The position numbers and the translations under genes were made by a program. From positions 1,051,501 to 1,115,500 of the forward strand of contig JAFMOC010000021.1 in assembly GCA_019802505.1 (NCBI GenBank): a stretch of DNA of 64,000 nucleotides, given 5' to 3'. The stretch's first letter is position 1, and every line of letters begins with the position of its first letter. The notes under the pieces were generated by a model. The model was not told the origin of the DNA, searched no databases, and saw only the letters and a program-made list of their open reading frames with translations. Below, piece after piece: positions 9,186 through 20,329 of the stretch. Origin of the DNA: Corydoras sp. C115. Lineage: Eukaryota > Chordata > Actinopteri > Siluriformes > Callichthyidae.

Positions 9186-9535
9186 GAGGCACGGTGTTAG
9201 TGGTTAGCAAGTTCGCCTCTCAATACTGAGGACTTCAGGTCCGAATCCCAATCTGGGTAAAGTTTACATGTCCGCATGGGTTTCCTCCAGGTTCTCTGGT
9301 TTCGTCCCACAGTCCAAAAAATGGATTCAAAGTAAATTGCATTGAATGCACTAAATTGCCCCATATAGAGTGTTTGTATGTGTGTCTGAGGGATTGTGTG
9401 CGTAATAGATTAGGACCAAGGCAACCTCTCCTTGGCTGCCCAGTGCCTGAAATGCTCTCCCCCGCATGGGCATGGGGACCCCCCCCCCGCCTGCAACCAG
9501 AGTAAAGGATTAAGCAGAAGATGAATAAATAAATA
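9186..9535 (+). mobile_element. V-SINE, plus strand, old copy
   Basis: All parts are recognisable from GGAGGCACGGTGTTAGTGGT to GATTAAGCAGAAGATGAATA, but with many substitutions and a C-run expansion at 9480-9488. Confidence 0.85.
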
Positions 9536-9754
9536 GGATGTCACACAAGTCCATGTGTATAAAGGCAGATGAGTGAAAACTTTTGGTAATATACTGTATT
9601 TCGAATATTTTTTATTTGATTTATATTTTATTGGTCTGAATATCATAGGATTGATATTCTAATTAAAGAACATTTGGAACACTACATGCCTTTTTTTCCA
9701 CAGAACTCAAACTATAAAGGAATTAAAAATGATTTTTTTTTCTTTTGCCCTTTT

Positions 9755-10060
9755 TCACTCAAAAACCTGCCTCCTCTTTTCTATGGACAATAATTTTGGC
9801 AAGCCCCTTGCCTGATATTGAGAGAAGTGTCATGCTTTGCCAGTTGTTGCGGTCGTTAAGTGCTTCTTTCGAACGTATCTTCGCAGTAAGTCTCCTCGTC
9901 CGTTCCTTTGGCACAAGGCTCCTTCCATCCATCTTAGAAAGTGCCAGTAAAACGGTGGCTGCGAAAAGATCCACATCCAGCTTGTCATGGCCAGGAGGCT
10001 TGTTAGCTTAAGTGATCTGATTGCAGTAATGATGCCCTCTCAGATTGGTGCCTTTATTTT
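9755..10060 (-). pseudogene. RTE-type LINE reverse transcriptase fragment
   Basis: On the minus strand the frame at 9974-9759 contains NDRNNWQSMTLLSISGKGLA, then KIIVHR and KEEAGF. This is the RT signature of RTE-clade LINEs (NNWRGITLLS, then KI followed by KEQAGF, from family knowledge), with the segment between HR and KEEAGF deleted. Upstream, GHDKLDVDLF matches the usual GPD.L..ELF block in the same frame, and IITAIRSLK precedes it in another frame. The fragment has no flanking LINE ends and is dead. Confidence 0.8.
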
Positions 10061-10298
10061 CTAATAACAAAGTCTATGTCTGCTTTCTGTATTCAGCTTT
10101 CAGTTCAGGTTCTAGTAAAGTTTCAAGCACCATCTGAATTCTGTGTTTGTTTTTTTATAGGAAGAAGCATTTCTCGTTTAATGCTGGACTCGCAGTGCTG
10201 TGGTGTTTTCCATAATCAATCCATTTGAACCTATTAACTGGTGGTGTATTATAATCCAAGATATGCACCTTTTATCTATAAACAAGATGTGTGTCCTT
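10061..10298. other. Intergenic DNA
   Basis: No gene or repeat recognised. Confidence 0.45.
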
Positions 10299-10312
10299 CC
10301 TTCATTCATTAT

Positions 10313-10667
10313 CCATCTATCCATTATCTTCCGTTTTATCCTATATTAGGGTCGCGGGGGGGGGTTTCCCCATGCCCATCCAGGGAAGAACGTTTCGGGC
10401 GCTGGGTAGTTACACCCAGGACAGGGCGCCAATCTATCGCTGGGCACACACTCACTCACACAGACACATTCACACTATATAGGGGGCAATTTGGAGAACT
10501 CAATTGACTTGATCCATGTTTTTGGACTGTGGGAGGAAACCGGAGAACCCGGTGGAAACCCACGCGGACACGGGGAGAACATGGAAACTCCACCCAGATG
10601 GGGATTCGAACCGGGAATCCCTAGTGCTGAGAGGCAAACGTGCTAACCACTAAGCCACCGTACCGCC
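10313..10667 (-). mobile_element. V-SINE, minus strand, inserted in tail of another
   Basis: Intact copy flanked by CCTTCATTCATTAT (10299-10312 and 10668-10681). The duplicated target is itself the tail of the older minus-strand V-SINE that follows, so this copy landed in its neighbour's 3' tail. The G-run near 10355-10362 is expanded. Confidence 0.88.
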
Positions 10668-10937
10668 CCTTCATTCATTATCTTCTGCTTAATCCTTTAC
10701 TAGGGTCGCGGGTGGGGGGGTGGTGCCCATCCGGAGGAAAAGTTTCAGGCGCTGGGCAGATACACCCAGGACAGAGCGCCAATCTATCACTGGGCACACT
10801 CACTCACACAGACACATACACAAAAACGCACTCTATAAGGGCAATTTTGAGCATTCAATTTACCTTGTTGCATGTCTTTGGACTGTGGGAGGAAACCGGA
10901 GAACCGGAGAAAACCCTGCGGACACAGGTGTGCCTAT
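10668..10937 (-). mobile_element. V-SINE, minus strand, head truncated
   Basis: Tail, body and part of the V domain (to GGAGAAAACCCTGCGGACAC) are present; the tRNA-like head is missing. It served as target for the copy on its left. Confidence 0.88.
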
Positions 10938-11059
10938 ACCCAGGGCGGACCTAGACATGTGTTTCGAAAAACAAAATAACGTCAGAGTTTCGTGTGTCCA
11001 TCTAAACGTCATATAATTAATGCCATGATTCACTTTTACTATTAAAGAAGAACGTAAAG

Positions 11060-11370
11060 GGGGCGGCAAGGAGGTGTAGTGGTCAGCCCGTCTGCCTCTC
11101 AGCACGGTGTGGTTTCAATGTTCTCTCCGTGTCTGTCTGGGTTTTTCCCTGGTTCTCCATTTTTCCTCCACTGTCAAAAACATGGATTCAAGTTAATTGA
11201 ATGCTCTAAATTGCCCCATATACAGTGCCTCTGTGTGTGAGTGTGTGCTCAGCAATGGATTTGTGCCCTTTCCTGGGTGTATCTGCCCAGCACCCGAAAC
11301 ATTCTCCCCTGGAAACCCCCCCCGCAAACCTAGTAGAGGATTAAGCAGAAAATAATGAGATGAGATGAGA
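11060..11370 (+). mobile_element. V-SINE, plus strand, B box deleted
   Basis: GGGGGCGGCAAGGAGGTGTA begins a diverged head; the sequence jumps from GCACGGTG to the V domain, removing the B box. Ends with AATAATGAGATGAGATGAGA, a variant tail (GATGA repeat) also seen in several older copies. Confidence 0.85.
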
Positions 11371-11603
11371 AGAACATAGAGAGCTGTGAACTGTGTACAT
11401 AAATACACACACACTCCTCTATGATTACTGCAGCTCCCACAGCAATGCTATCATCTCAGTCATTTGTTGTGCAATTAGTTTACAGGTCTGGCATATCTGA
11501 TTATAATCGATTTATGGTACACACGTGTCTCGTCTCACACCTGATTGATTAAGGTATTTATCAATATGTCTAGCTACATTTGACGTGACTTTTTTACTAA
11601 TGT

Positions 11604-11961
11604 GTTCATTCATTCATTATCTTCCACTTAATTCTATACTCACAGGGTCACAGGTAGGGTTTTCCCAGGCCCATCCAGGGGAGAACGTTTCGGCGCTGGG
11701 CAGATACACCCAGGACAGGAAGCCAATCTATCGCTAGGCACACACTTACTCACACAGACAGACACAAAAACACACACTATATGGGGCAATTCAAACGCAT
11801 TCAATTTACCTTGAATCCATGTTTTTGGACTGTGAGAGGAAACTGGATATCCCGGAGGAAACCCACGCGGGAGAACATGGAAACCACCCAGAGTGAGATT
11901 CGAACCTGGATCCCCAGCGTTGAGAGGCGAACGTGCTAACCACTAAGCCACTGTGCCACCC
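11604..11961 (-). mobile_element. V-SINE, minus strand
   Basis: Full-length but aged copy, from CATTCATTCATTATCTTCCA to GCCACTGTGCCACCC. No clear target duplication. Confidence 0.88.
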
Positions 11962-12412
11962 TTACAAATATGTTAATACCCCATATTTCAATTTGTAATT
12001 TAAGAGGGAGACATTAGAATATGGTGAAACAAACATTGTATAAAATATTAGGAGTTATTTCAATACTTCAGAAGGAAACACTTGACCATGACCCCAGAAA
12101 AGAAATATAAAAATGGATTCCTGACCACCCACATACTCTAACCTAGCAGTTTGGCTTTTGCTCTCAGTGTGAACACAAGCCAGTTTTTAGAGGGCATTTA
12201 AATTTGCAGAGCCAAGACCTGACCACGTCCTGGCTCTGCAACTTGCATTTTTTGGTGGAAAAGCTTTGTTGTCTGTTTCGTTTTAGCATTTTCCGAATGC
12301 CTATGTTAGATAAAATGTGCTGCAGGCATTAATTGTATCTCTGGTCTGAAAAGCTCCCTAAGCTCTTAGATGGAAGAGCTAAATGCTAAACTTATCACAG
12401 CGTTTAATCACT
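11962..12412. other. Intergenic DNA with a 10-bp hairpin
   Basis: No gene. TGCAGAGCCA (12205-12214) and TGGCTCTGCA (12231-12240) form a perfect stem with a 16-base loop. The rest shows nothing notable. Confidence 0.5.
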
Positions 12413-12790
12413 GCACATACACTTTATGGATGAAAGTATCGAGACACCGAGGTATTACACCTACAAGAGCAGTTAGAACATATTGCAGTCGGTCCCTCTT
12501 ATTGCAGCTATAACAGCCTCCATTATTATGGAAAGGCTTTCTGTAATATACTGAAGTGTGTCTGTGAAACATTTGGTCTATTTTTCACAGAAGAGCATTT
12601 GTGAGGTCAGACAGAGATGTTGGGTGCGAGGGTCTGGTTTATAGGTTTTTTGTTCGAGTTCATCCTAATGGTGTTGAGTAGGGTTGAGCTCAGGGCCAGT
12701 CAGTTTTGCTTTCACACTAAGCTCAATCCAACTCATATTTATAAACCTTGCTTTGTGCTTCGGGGCAAGAGCATAATTAATATGAGTGAG
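12413..12790 (-). pseudogene. Tc1-like transposon relic, 3' part
   Basis: Minus-strand remnants of a Tc1 transposase: GCACAAAGCAAGGTTTATAA, CTGAGCTCAACCC (from the DLNP block) and CTGACCTCACAAATGCTCTT, then TATAGCTGCAATAAGAGGGA, all known landmarks of fish Tc1 elements. An outer end ACACTTTATGGATGAAAGTA resembles the Tc1 terminal repeat. Many frameshifts; inactive. Confidence 0.78.
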
Positions 12791-12899
12791 TATCCCAAAA
12801 GTGTTTCCACAAGTATCCAAATGCATTGCTACAAAAATGGAAATAAAGGAAAACCTGAATTCAATGAATAAGTTGTGTATCCCATTTTCCTATACATAC

Positions 12900-12984
12900 A
12901 CGCCATGTTCTCCCAGATCAGGATTCGAACCTAGATTTCCAGCGCTGAGAGGCAGAGGAGCTCACTAAACCACCCACGTACCCC
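12900..12984 (-). mobile_element. V-SINE head fragment, minus strand
   Basis: Only CATGTTCTCCCAGATCAGGA followed by the B box GGTTCGAATCC equivalent and GCGCTGAGAGGC remain. About 85 bases. Confidence 0.7.
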
Positions 12985-13195
12985 GTAATTTTATTCAAAT
13001 ATACTAAAAAAAATGTCACACACTGCAATATTTGGTCGGACCGCCTTTAGCTATAATTAAGGCACACATGAAAACTGTGCTAAATGAAAGCCAGTGTTTT
13101 TGTAATGAATTTAACAACAGTCTGCAGCTTCCCACCAAAATAGAATTTAATTTCAAGTATAACACTTTTGATTTTATTGGATATAATATCCTCAG

Positions 13196-13527
13196 GGGCG
13201 GCACGGTGGCTTAGTGGTTAGCACGTTCGCCTCTCAGCACTAGGGATTCCCGGTTCTCCCCGTGTCTGCGTGGGTTTCCTCCGGGTTCTCCGGTTTCCTC
13301 CCACAGTCCAAAAACATGAAACAAGTCAATTGAATTCTCCAAATTGCCCCATATAGAGTGTGTGTGCGTGTCTGTGTGAGTGAGCATGTGTCCAGCGATA
13401 GATTGGCGCCCTGTCCTGGGTCTATCTGCCCAGCGCCCGAAACGTTCTCCCCTGGATGGGCATGGGGAACCCCCCTGCGACCCTGATATAGGATAAAGCA
13501 GAAGATAATGAATGAATGAATGAATGA
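13196..13527 (+). mobile_element. V-SINE, plus strand, first at a reused site
   Basis: Starts GGGCGGCACGGTGGCTTAGT; part of the B-box region (to the V domain) is deleted at about 13255. ATAATATCCTCAG lies at 13183-13195 and 13528-13540, exact. Confidence 0.94.
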
Positions 13528-13540
13528 ATAATATCCTCAG

Positions 13541-13894
13541 CAGGGGGCACGGTGGCTTAGTCGTTAGCATGTTCGCCTCTCGGCGCTAGGGATTCCCGGT
13601 TAGAATCCCAATCTGGGTGGAGTTTCCATGTTCTCCCCATGTCCGCGTGGGTTTCCTCCGGGTTCACCGGTTTCCTCCCACAGTACAAAAACATGCATCA
13701 AGGTCAACTGAATTCTCCAAATTGCCCCGAACAGAGTGTGTTTGTGTGAGTGAGTGAGTGAGTGTGTGCCCAGCGATAGATTGGCGCCATGTCCTGGGTG
13801 TATCTGCCCAGCACTTGAAATGTTCTCCCCTGGATGGACATGGGGAACCCCCTCCGTGACCCTATTAGAGGATAAAGCGGAAGATAATGGATGA
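13541..13894 (+). mobile_element. V-SINE, plus strand, second at a reused site
   Basis: A complete copy in the same orientation as its neighbour, flanked by ATAATATCCTCAG at 13528-13540 and 13895-13907. The 13-bp target therefore occurs three times around two SINEs. The two copies differ in several places, including an extra GTGA repeat at 13745-13760 here. Confidence 0.94.
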
Positions 13895-13907
13895 ATAATA
13901 TCCTCAG

Positions 13908-14767
13908 CATTTTAAAGCCCTACTGCAGGCTAATAAATGAAACAAATCAAAGTGATGATCAAATTGCAGCCTTAATATTTTACTATGAAACACAACATTT
14001 TATTTTCTGGCACACGATGAACTACTATTAAAAGGTACTGGTGGCAACACTAATTGTATCCCAATAAATTTCATCCAGTAAGAAGTTACACCTCTTAAAT
14101 TGGCAGGTTGATTTACTTAATTACTTGGAACTGGAGTATATTTTATTCATGAACCCAACACCTCGCGACAGCGAAAAGTTTGTTTCACAGACATTCATAG
14201 AAACACGTGTCTGTTATAGACGTACAAATGCTTCAGATGGATGTGGGAGTATTCCCTTAAGCATGTGTCAGTGTGACATCTGCACCTCTGCTCCACTGCA
14301 CACAGCATGGGATAGCAGTCGACTGTAAATTACATACCTACATCAAGCCTGATATGCAGAAACAACTCCCGAGCTATTCCTCCTTTGAACTAGGACGCCA
14401 TTTCTTTGGTATCACACTCAGAGGGAATGCGCAAGTGGCTGTGAACCGCTATGAAGAGACTTGCTATTAGATTCAGTCGGTGAACTAAATGCTGACAAGG
14501 TTTTTAATTTTTCATTATTCCAACAAGAACACTTACAATTTTCCGCCGTCAACACTGTACACTTTCCACAGAGCACCATACGACTGCTTGGCTGTTTCTT
14601 TAGTTAATCCATTAATCTTTTAATTCTTTTGTGAAGAATTATTTTTTGAATTATTCATAATTATGTGAATTATTTAGTACATAAATAACAGGCATGGGTG
14701 AAAGAGTTAGTAGAAAGGGTTTTTTTTCCATCCCCTGCTCATCCACTTTAAATTTTTCAATAAAATG
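13908..14767. other. Repeat-poor intergenic DNA
   Basis: About 860 bases without a known repeat. The part at 14120-14470 has balanced composition and open plus-strand frames (65-67 codons) but no recognisable domain and no paired splice sites. Could be conserved non-coding sequence. Confidence 0.4.
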
Positions 14768-14945
14768 TGGTGGACACGGTGGCTTAGTGGTTAGCACGTT
14801 CAACACTCAACATTGGGGATTCAGGTTCGAATCCCAATCTGGGTAAAGTTTCCATGTTCTCCCCGTGTCCACATGGGTTTCTTTCGGGTTCTTGGTTTTC
14901 CTCCCCAAGACATGAAGAGGATTAAGCTGAAGATAAAAGGTAAAA
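14768..14945 (+). mobile_element. V-SINE, plus strand, body deleted
   Basis: Head with GGTTCGAATCC and V domain are intact, then CCCCAAGACATGAAGAGGATTA joins directly to the 3' end, losing about 180 bases of the body. Confidence 0.85.
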
Positions 14946-14993
14946 ATAACAGGATAACAATAAACTGTGTTATATACTATATCTTTATCATAC

Positions 14994-15350
14994 ATTCATT
15001 CATTTATTCATTATCTTCCACTTAATCGTATTTTAGGGTTGCGGAGGGAGGTTCCCCATGCCCATCCAGGGGTGAACGTTTTAGGGCACTGGACAGATAC
15101 ACCCAGGAGAGGGCGCCGATCTTTCGCTGTGCACACTCACACATAGACACACACATTATATAGAGGCAATGTAAAGAATTTAGTTTTCCCTTGCATCCAT
15201 GTTTTTGGACTGTGGGAGGAAACCGGAGAACCCAGGGGAAACCCATGAAGACACGGGGAGAATATGGAAACTCCACCCAGATAGGGATTCGAACCTGGAT
15301 CCCCAGCGCTGAAAGACAGACGTGCTAACCACTGAACCTCCGTGCTGCCC
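14994..15350 (-). mobile_element. V-SINE, minus strand
   Basis: Full-length copy, from CATTCATTTATTCATTATCT to CCTCCGTGCTGCCC. It faces the truncated plus copy 50 bases to the left (tail to tail). Confidence 0.9.
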
Positions 15351-15775
15351 CTTTAACATACACTTTTCATTTATTGGCATTACTTGAAATCTTGAAATGA
15401 AAACTAACGATAATTGCAATCATACACGCAAATTGAGTCCATATTAAACTGCAATTATGATCAAGTCACTAATGAAGTCTGCAAATGAGGCATGGGTCAA
15501 AATAATCTCCTAATAATAAATTACTGAATTATCTGAGATGAATTAAATTGACAGTAGGGATGACATTGTGGCACATTGGGTAATTTTGTCCATTTCATTT
15601 ACATTTAGTCATTTTGAAAATTATTTCATTCTAAACGACTTATAAGTGTGAGAAGAGCAAGTCAGAAGTAACCAGGCAAATTGCAGCCAAATTCTGCTAC
15701 TTGATTACTGTACTTTATTAGGTCTAACTGCCTTTCTTATCTGCTTTTCTTTACGGTATCATCAGCTCCTCATCC
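15351..15775. other. AT-rich intergenic DNA
   Basis: No gene. Around 15600-15650 CATTTACATTTAGTCATTTT and GACTTATAAGTG may be a decayed end of an HpaI-tail SINE. Confidence 0.4.
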
Positions 15776-16250
15776 ATAACACTACCAGAGCACTGCAACA
15801 ACAACAATTACTGGACAGAATATTGAATTTCTATATTTCTATTAGAAATTAGTGGTTATTAGTGGCTTTGCAGTTCTGCCAGGATGGTCTCTCTGAACTG
15901 ATATAGTTTTATAATTTTTCAAAATGGACCTGATCATTGCATAATCTGTACATGAGTGTCCTGCAAGGTTGATGCTGCCCGACTGCTCAAGGCGGAGGAG
16001 CCCACCACTGAGCCTTCCACTTAATCCTCTATTAGGGTCGCGCATCCGGGGGAGAACGTTTCGGGCGCTGGGCAGATACACCCAAGACAGGGCCCCAATC
16101 TATCACTGGGCACACACTTATAATTAAAATATAACTTAATAGGAAGTTTTTTCTTCCCACTGTCTTTTTGGGGATTCAGGTTAGGAACATCGAAAAGCTG
16201 CTTTAAGACAATGTTCTATTGTAAAATCACTATATACATGAATTAACACA
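15775..16250 (+). mobile_element. LINE-tail-like retroposon interrupted by V-SINE
   Basis: Outer parts match the 34570-34975 element: CTCCTCATCCATAACACTAC, TGATGCTGCCCGACTGCTCA, then, after a nested V-SINE piece at about 16018-16122, GGAAGTTTTTTCTTCCCACT and AAGCTGCTTTAAGACAATGT. Ends with CACTATATACATGAATTA. Confidence 0.75.
16018..16122 (-). mobile_element. V-SINE body fragment nested in LINE tail
   Basis: CCACTTAATCCTCTATTAGG through GGGCACACACTTA, minus orientation, with a short deletion after GGTCGCG. It splits the LINE-like tail at a GAGCCTT/TAATT junction, so it is the younger insert. Confidence 0.82.
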
Positions 16251-16419
16251 AGGCTGTAGTTAAGGAGGAATCAGCTACACTGTAGTATTTTCAATCCGGA
16301 TCATTATCTGGTTTTAATACCTAGATTAATATTGAACTAGATGATTTGAAGCAGCAGGTTGTGATGAATCAAGGCACTTGCTGTTTGTCGACTCACAAAA
16401 TGCTTGTTTAAATTCACAA

Positions 16420-16503
16420 TTCACATCTGCCCAGTGCACAAAACGTTCTCCCCCCCCACGACCCTAGTACAGGATAAAGCGGAAGATAATGGATGGATAA
16501 TAC
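16420..16503 (+). mobile_element. V-SINE 3' fragment, plus strand
   Basis: Only the end remains: CATCTGCCCAGTGCACAAAA to GGAAGATAATGGATGGATAA. Confidence 0.8.
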
Positions 16504-17436
16504 TAACAGTGGGACAGTGGCTATTCCCTGATAGAAATGTTTACAATTGATATAATCATGGGACACTTTACTTATAAGCATATCATTGGAATATGGAAGA
16601 CTGTGCCACCTAGTTTAAAAAAAAAAATGTTTGGTAAGTTTAATATGCTTGTGTTGGAATGTGCATGATGGCTGCATAATGCATTCTTGGTTTTCCTCAA
16701 AAATTAAAATGACATATCTATAAATGTGTCTACGGTAGTGTCTATGGTTAGCACTTCAACCTCTCAGCACCAGGTAGCCCAGGAGTTAATTTTTCTATAC
16801 GTTTTCATTCGTAAATTGATGAATTATAGCCAAAAAAAAATGTAAACAAATTATAACACTTGCCGGTCTGTTAGTTTTAAATAATATCCAATTGCACTCC
16901 TAATATCTCTATGGTTAAACTACCCATTCAACTCCCTAAATAAAAGGGTATAGACAGACTCCTGGAAGAGCTTTTTTGCTTAGTCAGGGAAAGGAAGGAA
17001 ATATTCAGCCAAGTTAAGTGTACATCAGTCATTTTAGAAGGCTTCACAAAAAGCCCAGGGAAATGAATAGGTAAGTCCTATGACAAACCATTAACAATAG
17101 CTAAATCTGCATCTGCATTCAGAAAGCAAACCTCGGCGGGATTCAGCGCCAAGGCAGCTGGCACAGAATTGCATTGCAGAAGTGTTCGAGCTGCTGTGTG
17201 CAGGTCAACATCACAGGTGGCTGATAGAAGAGTAGGAGATCAGGTGAGCCATCATCTGGCACAGAATCTAGAACACCATGTCTCCGGGTTCCTGGATACA
17301 CAGCGCTGTCTGATTAAATGCAGGAGTTTCAGCAAAAATACCACAAATAGATTATAGCATTCCACTATACAGCCATTCAGTATATAGTCACAATAAAAAA
17401 TTAATAATCTATTGTAATAATAAGTAATAATATATG
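16504..17436. other. Intergenic DNA
   Basis: A short V-SINE head remnant (GTTAGCACTTCAACCTCTCA) lies at about 16735-16795. At 17105-17340 the sequence is GC-richer and non-repetitive, with an open plus frame (MHCRSVRAAVC...) that I do not recognise; no gene is claimed. Confidence 0.4.
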
Positions 17437-17722
17437 GATAGCAAGGTGGCAAAATTTGAATCCCAATCTGGATGGGGTTTCCATGTTCTCCCAGTGAACA
17501 ATTGGCTCCACTCCGGGTTCTCCAGTTTCCTCCTACAGTCCAAGAACATGGATTCAGTGTAATTAGAATATGTGTAATTCTCCACAAGTCAGCATGGGTT
17601 TCCTCCGGGTTGTCCGGTGTCCTCCCACAGTCCGAAAACATGGATTCAAGGTAAATTGGCTGCTTTAAATTGCCCCTATATAGAGCGTGAGTTAATGAGT
17701 GTGTGCCCAGTGACAGATTATA
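17437..17722 (+). mobile_element. Two V-SINE pieces in tandem, plus strand
   Basis: 17437-17555 holds a head end and V domain; 17590-17722 holds a second V domain and body start (CATGGGTTTCCTCCGGGTTG, then AAACATGGATTCAAGGTAAA). Repetition of the V domain shows two copies or one internally duplicated copy. Confidence 0.75.
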
Positions 17723-18615
17723 AAATTCATTTTTGAGGATAGAAAAGTTCCTGTCTTTGTGGTCTGTTCTTCCATAATCCGAAAACTTTTGTAAGTGACT
17801 AAATATTAGATTGCCTGTTGTTGTGATGTGTTTGTCTGTGTATGCGCATTGTGATTGACTCATCTTTTATCCTAGAGCAATAGGATCAGTTCCAGCACTC
17901 CCTGTGACCATAATTGGGATAAACTGCTTAGAATATAAATTAGTATTCAGAAATCAATGTTTTTATGGACCTTCTGGAATGCTTAATAATTGATGTTTCG
18001 AATCACATGAAACTACAGTGGAAATGTGTAGCATATTGTAATCTCATGTTATTCTCAACAAATGCAATAATTAATTTTATTTATGAGAAATCCTTTTTTT
18101 AGGGATTTTTTTTTGTAAAAATAAAACAATTCCAAACATCTTTTAGGGTACAAGGAGACAGCAGCCAGTCAGTGTTTTGCATTAAGCGCTGACAGATTTA
18201 GGGGAGAATCTGGACTTGATGCCTGTGGTCTCTAGTGTGATGCTTCAAAAGAATTTATCGGAAGAGAAAAGGGAAAACCGAGAGCCATTGATGATTCCGA
18301 ACTGGATCCTTTTCTGACATCGAGATGTATAGATGTCCAAGAGTTGACAGTCAGAGTAAATTCTGGAGGCTGGACTGACAGCATATTGTTGCTATTTGAG
18401 ATTTTGGGAAGTTAACTTGCCAGACCACACTATGCTGCTCAGAAGACTCCCAAGAGTTACAAAGGAGTTTCAGAAATAAAAGAAAGATACACAGAATCGC
18501 TCAAAAGTTTGGGTCATTTAGGAATTTTCTGTTTTTATAAAGATATATTGATTTTCAAATAAATAAGTGAAAAATAATATTATTGTATAGGGATTGCAAA
18601 AAACTTAATACGTTC
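17723..18615. other. Repeat-poor intergenic DNA
   Basis: No gene or repeat recognised over about 890 bases; 18140-18470 has fairly even composition. Confidence 0.4.
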
Positions 18616-18890
18616 AGAGCTGGGAATCCCGATCCATTTGAATCCTGATCTGAGTGTGTCTGTGTATCCATGTGGGCTTTCTTCGGGTTCTCCGGTTTTC
18701 TCCCACAGTCCAAGGTAAATCGGCTGCTCTAAATTGTCCCTATATAGTGTGAGTCTGTGTGAGTGAATGTGCCCAGTGTTTTATTGGTGCCCTGTCCTGG
18801 GCGTATCTGCCCAGCACCCGACCTGGATGGACATTGGGAGCCCCCTGCGACAATTGTATAGGATAAAGCAGTCAAGATAATAAGATGAGA
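18616..18890 (+). mobile_element. V-SINE, plus strand, head truncated
   Basis: Starts within the B-box region (GGAATCCCGATCCATTTGAA), then V domain, body and a variant end GTCAAGATAATAAGATGAGA. Confidence 0.82.
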
Positions 18891-18904
18891 CAAAGCAAAA
18901 CCAA

Positions 18905-19140
18905 TGACTTGGTGTACTGTTCTCTGTCCAACAGCACTGCTGTATCTGATCCACTCGTACCAGCACAACACACACTAACACACCACCACCATGTCAGTAT
19001 CATGGCAGTACTGAGAATCATTCATCACCCTAGTACCTCCTCTGTGGGGGTTTTGATCATACTAAAGCAGACCACCAAATATTTTAGAGAAACAGACGGA
19101 TCACAGAATGCAATTGTAGAAATACAAAGTCCATCTATTT
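18905..19140 (+). mobile_element. MITE of the CAGTACCAGTCAAAAG family (interior)
   Basis: Family landmarks: CAGCACTGCTGTATCTGATC, CCAGCACAACACACACTAAC, TACCTCCTCTGTGGGGGTTT and GTAGAAATACAAAGTCCATC. Neither terminal repeat is present. Confidence 0.7.
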
Positions 19141-19900
19141 GAAAACCAAAGACGAAGTACAAAGCAAAACACAAAGCCAACATGCTTGAAGACAGATGAA
19201 AGTCTTACAGCACAAACCAGAAAACAAATAGATAACCAACAGACGATGCCAACTAACACTAGTTGGGCATGGAGTTAAATAACCAAACCTGATCAACCAG
19301 TAGCGAGAACCAATAATGTAGTAAGTAAACCAATCGATTGTGATTGTGTCACAAAAGTTCCACCACGATATCAAACTGAACTTTTAAATGACTAAAATGA
19401 GTCGTTTCTCCTGAGTATTTAGTTTTGAATCATTTTGCAGGTAGCAGAGTTGTAGGAAAATATCAATACTGCCAAACCAATTTAGGTTGGAAGTGTCTCA
19501 TCCACCATACAGCCTAGATCTGGCCCCCTTTGGATTTCCATTAATTACGCCTCTTAAAGATGCTTTGTGCTGGACACACTGTGAGGATGATGAGAGTGTA
19601 ATTCATGCAGTGAGAACATGGAAACATAAACAAGAGCTGCCATCGTCAGGGAATACAGCCACTTGATTAACTCTGGCATACGGATGAACAAGTTGATGTA
19701 GACTGTACAGAAAAATAGTGCATGTAATAAAAACATTCATTTGTATTGTCATCAAATATAAGAAAAAATAATCTGAGTAAATATATGTCAGAAAAACATT
19801 TTGAACAGTTCTTATGAATAAATGAAAGACTAATTTATTCTCTACACTCTACACTCACCGGACATTTAATTTTTAAATTTTAGGTACAGATTGTTACATT
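19141..19900. other. AT-rich intergenic DNA
   Basis: No gene seen. Chance frames only. Confidence 0.4.
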
Positions 19901-20000
19901 AATGTTACATTTACATTACATTTGGTCAATTAGCAGACGCTTTTACTCAAAGCGACTTATACCCAAGTTTGGTAAAGGTCAGAACACTGACCTTACTCTG
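19900..20000 (-). mobile_element. HpaI-tail SINE fragment, minus strand
   Basis: TTAGCAGACGCTTTTACTCA and AAAGCGACTTATACCCAAG are the inverse of the family tail. The tRNA-like head is absent. Confidence 0.75.
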
Positions 20001-20082
20001 TTCTCTGATGATCAGGATCCCCACAGTGCAGGTATTATTAAGGTGGTGGATGATGGTATGAGTGAAATAGACACCTGTATGT

Positions 20083-20310
20083 TGTGATTGGTGTACAGAT
20101 CTCTGTCCAGCAGCTCTGCAGTGTCTGATCAACTGATACCAGCACAACACACACTAGCACACAAACACCTTGTCAGTATTACTGTAGTACAGAGAACCAT
20201 CCACCACACTAATACATCCTCTGTGGAGGTTTAGATCCTCAGAGAACATACTAATGTGAACTAACAAAGTTTTTAGAGAAACAGATGGACTACAAAGTCC
20301 ATCTATACTC
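20083..20310 (+). mobile_element. MITE of the CAGTACCAGTCAAAAG family (interior)
   Basis: Second copy of the 18905 element, same strand, about 80% similar: CAGCTCTGCAGTGTCTGATC, CCAGCACAACACACACTAGC, CATCCTCTGTGGAGGTTTAG. Confidence 0.72.
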
Positions 20311-20329
20311 TTAGTGGAACTAAAAACAA

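Noticed and set aside
9745..10011. The 88-codon plus-strand frame as a gene
   Set aside because: The complementary strand holds the RTE reverse transcriptase signature; the plus frame is its shadow.
12413..12790. A host gene with the plus frame from 12617
   Set aside because: The region is a Tc1 relic read on the wrong strand.
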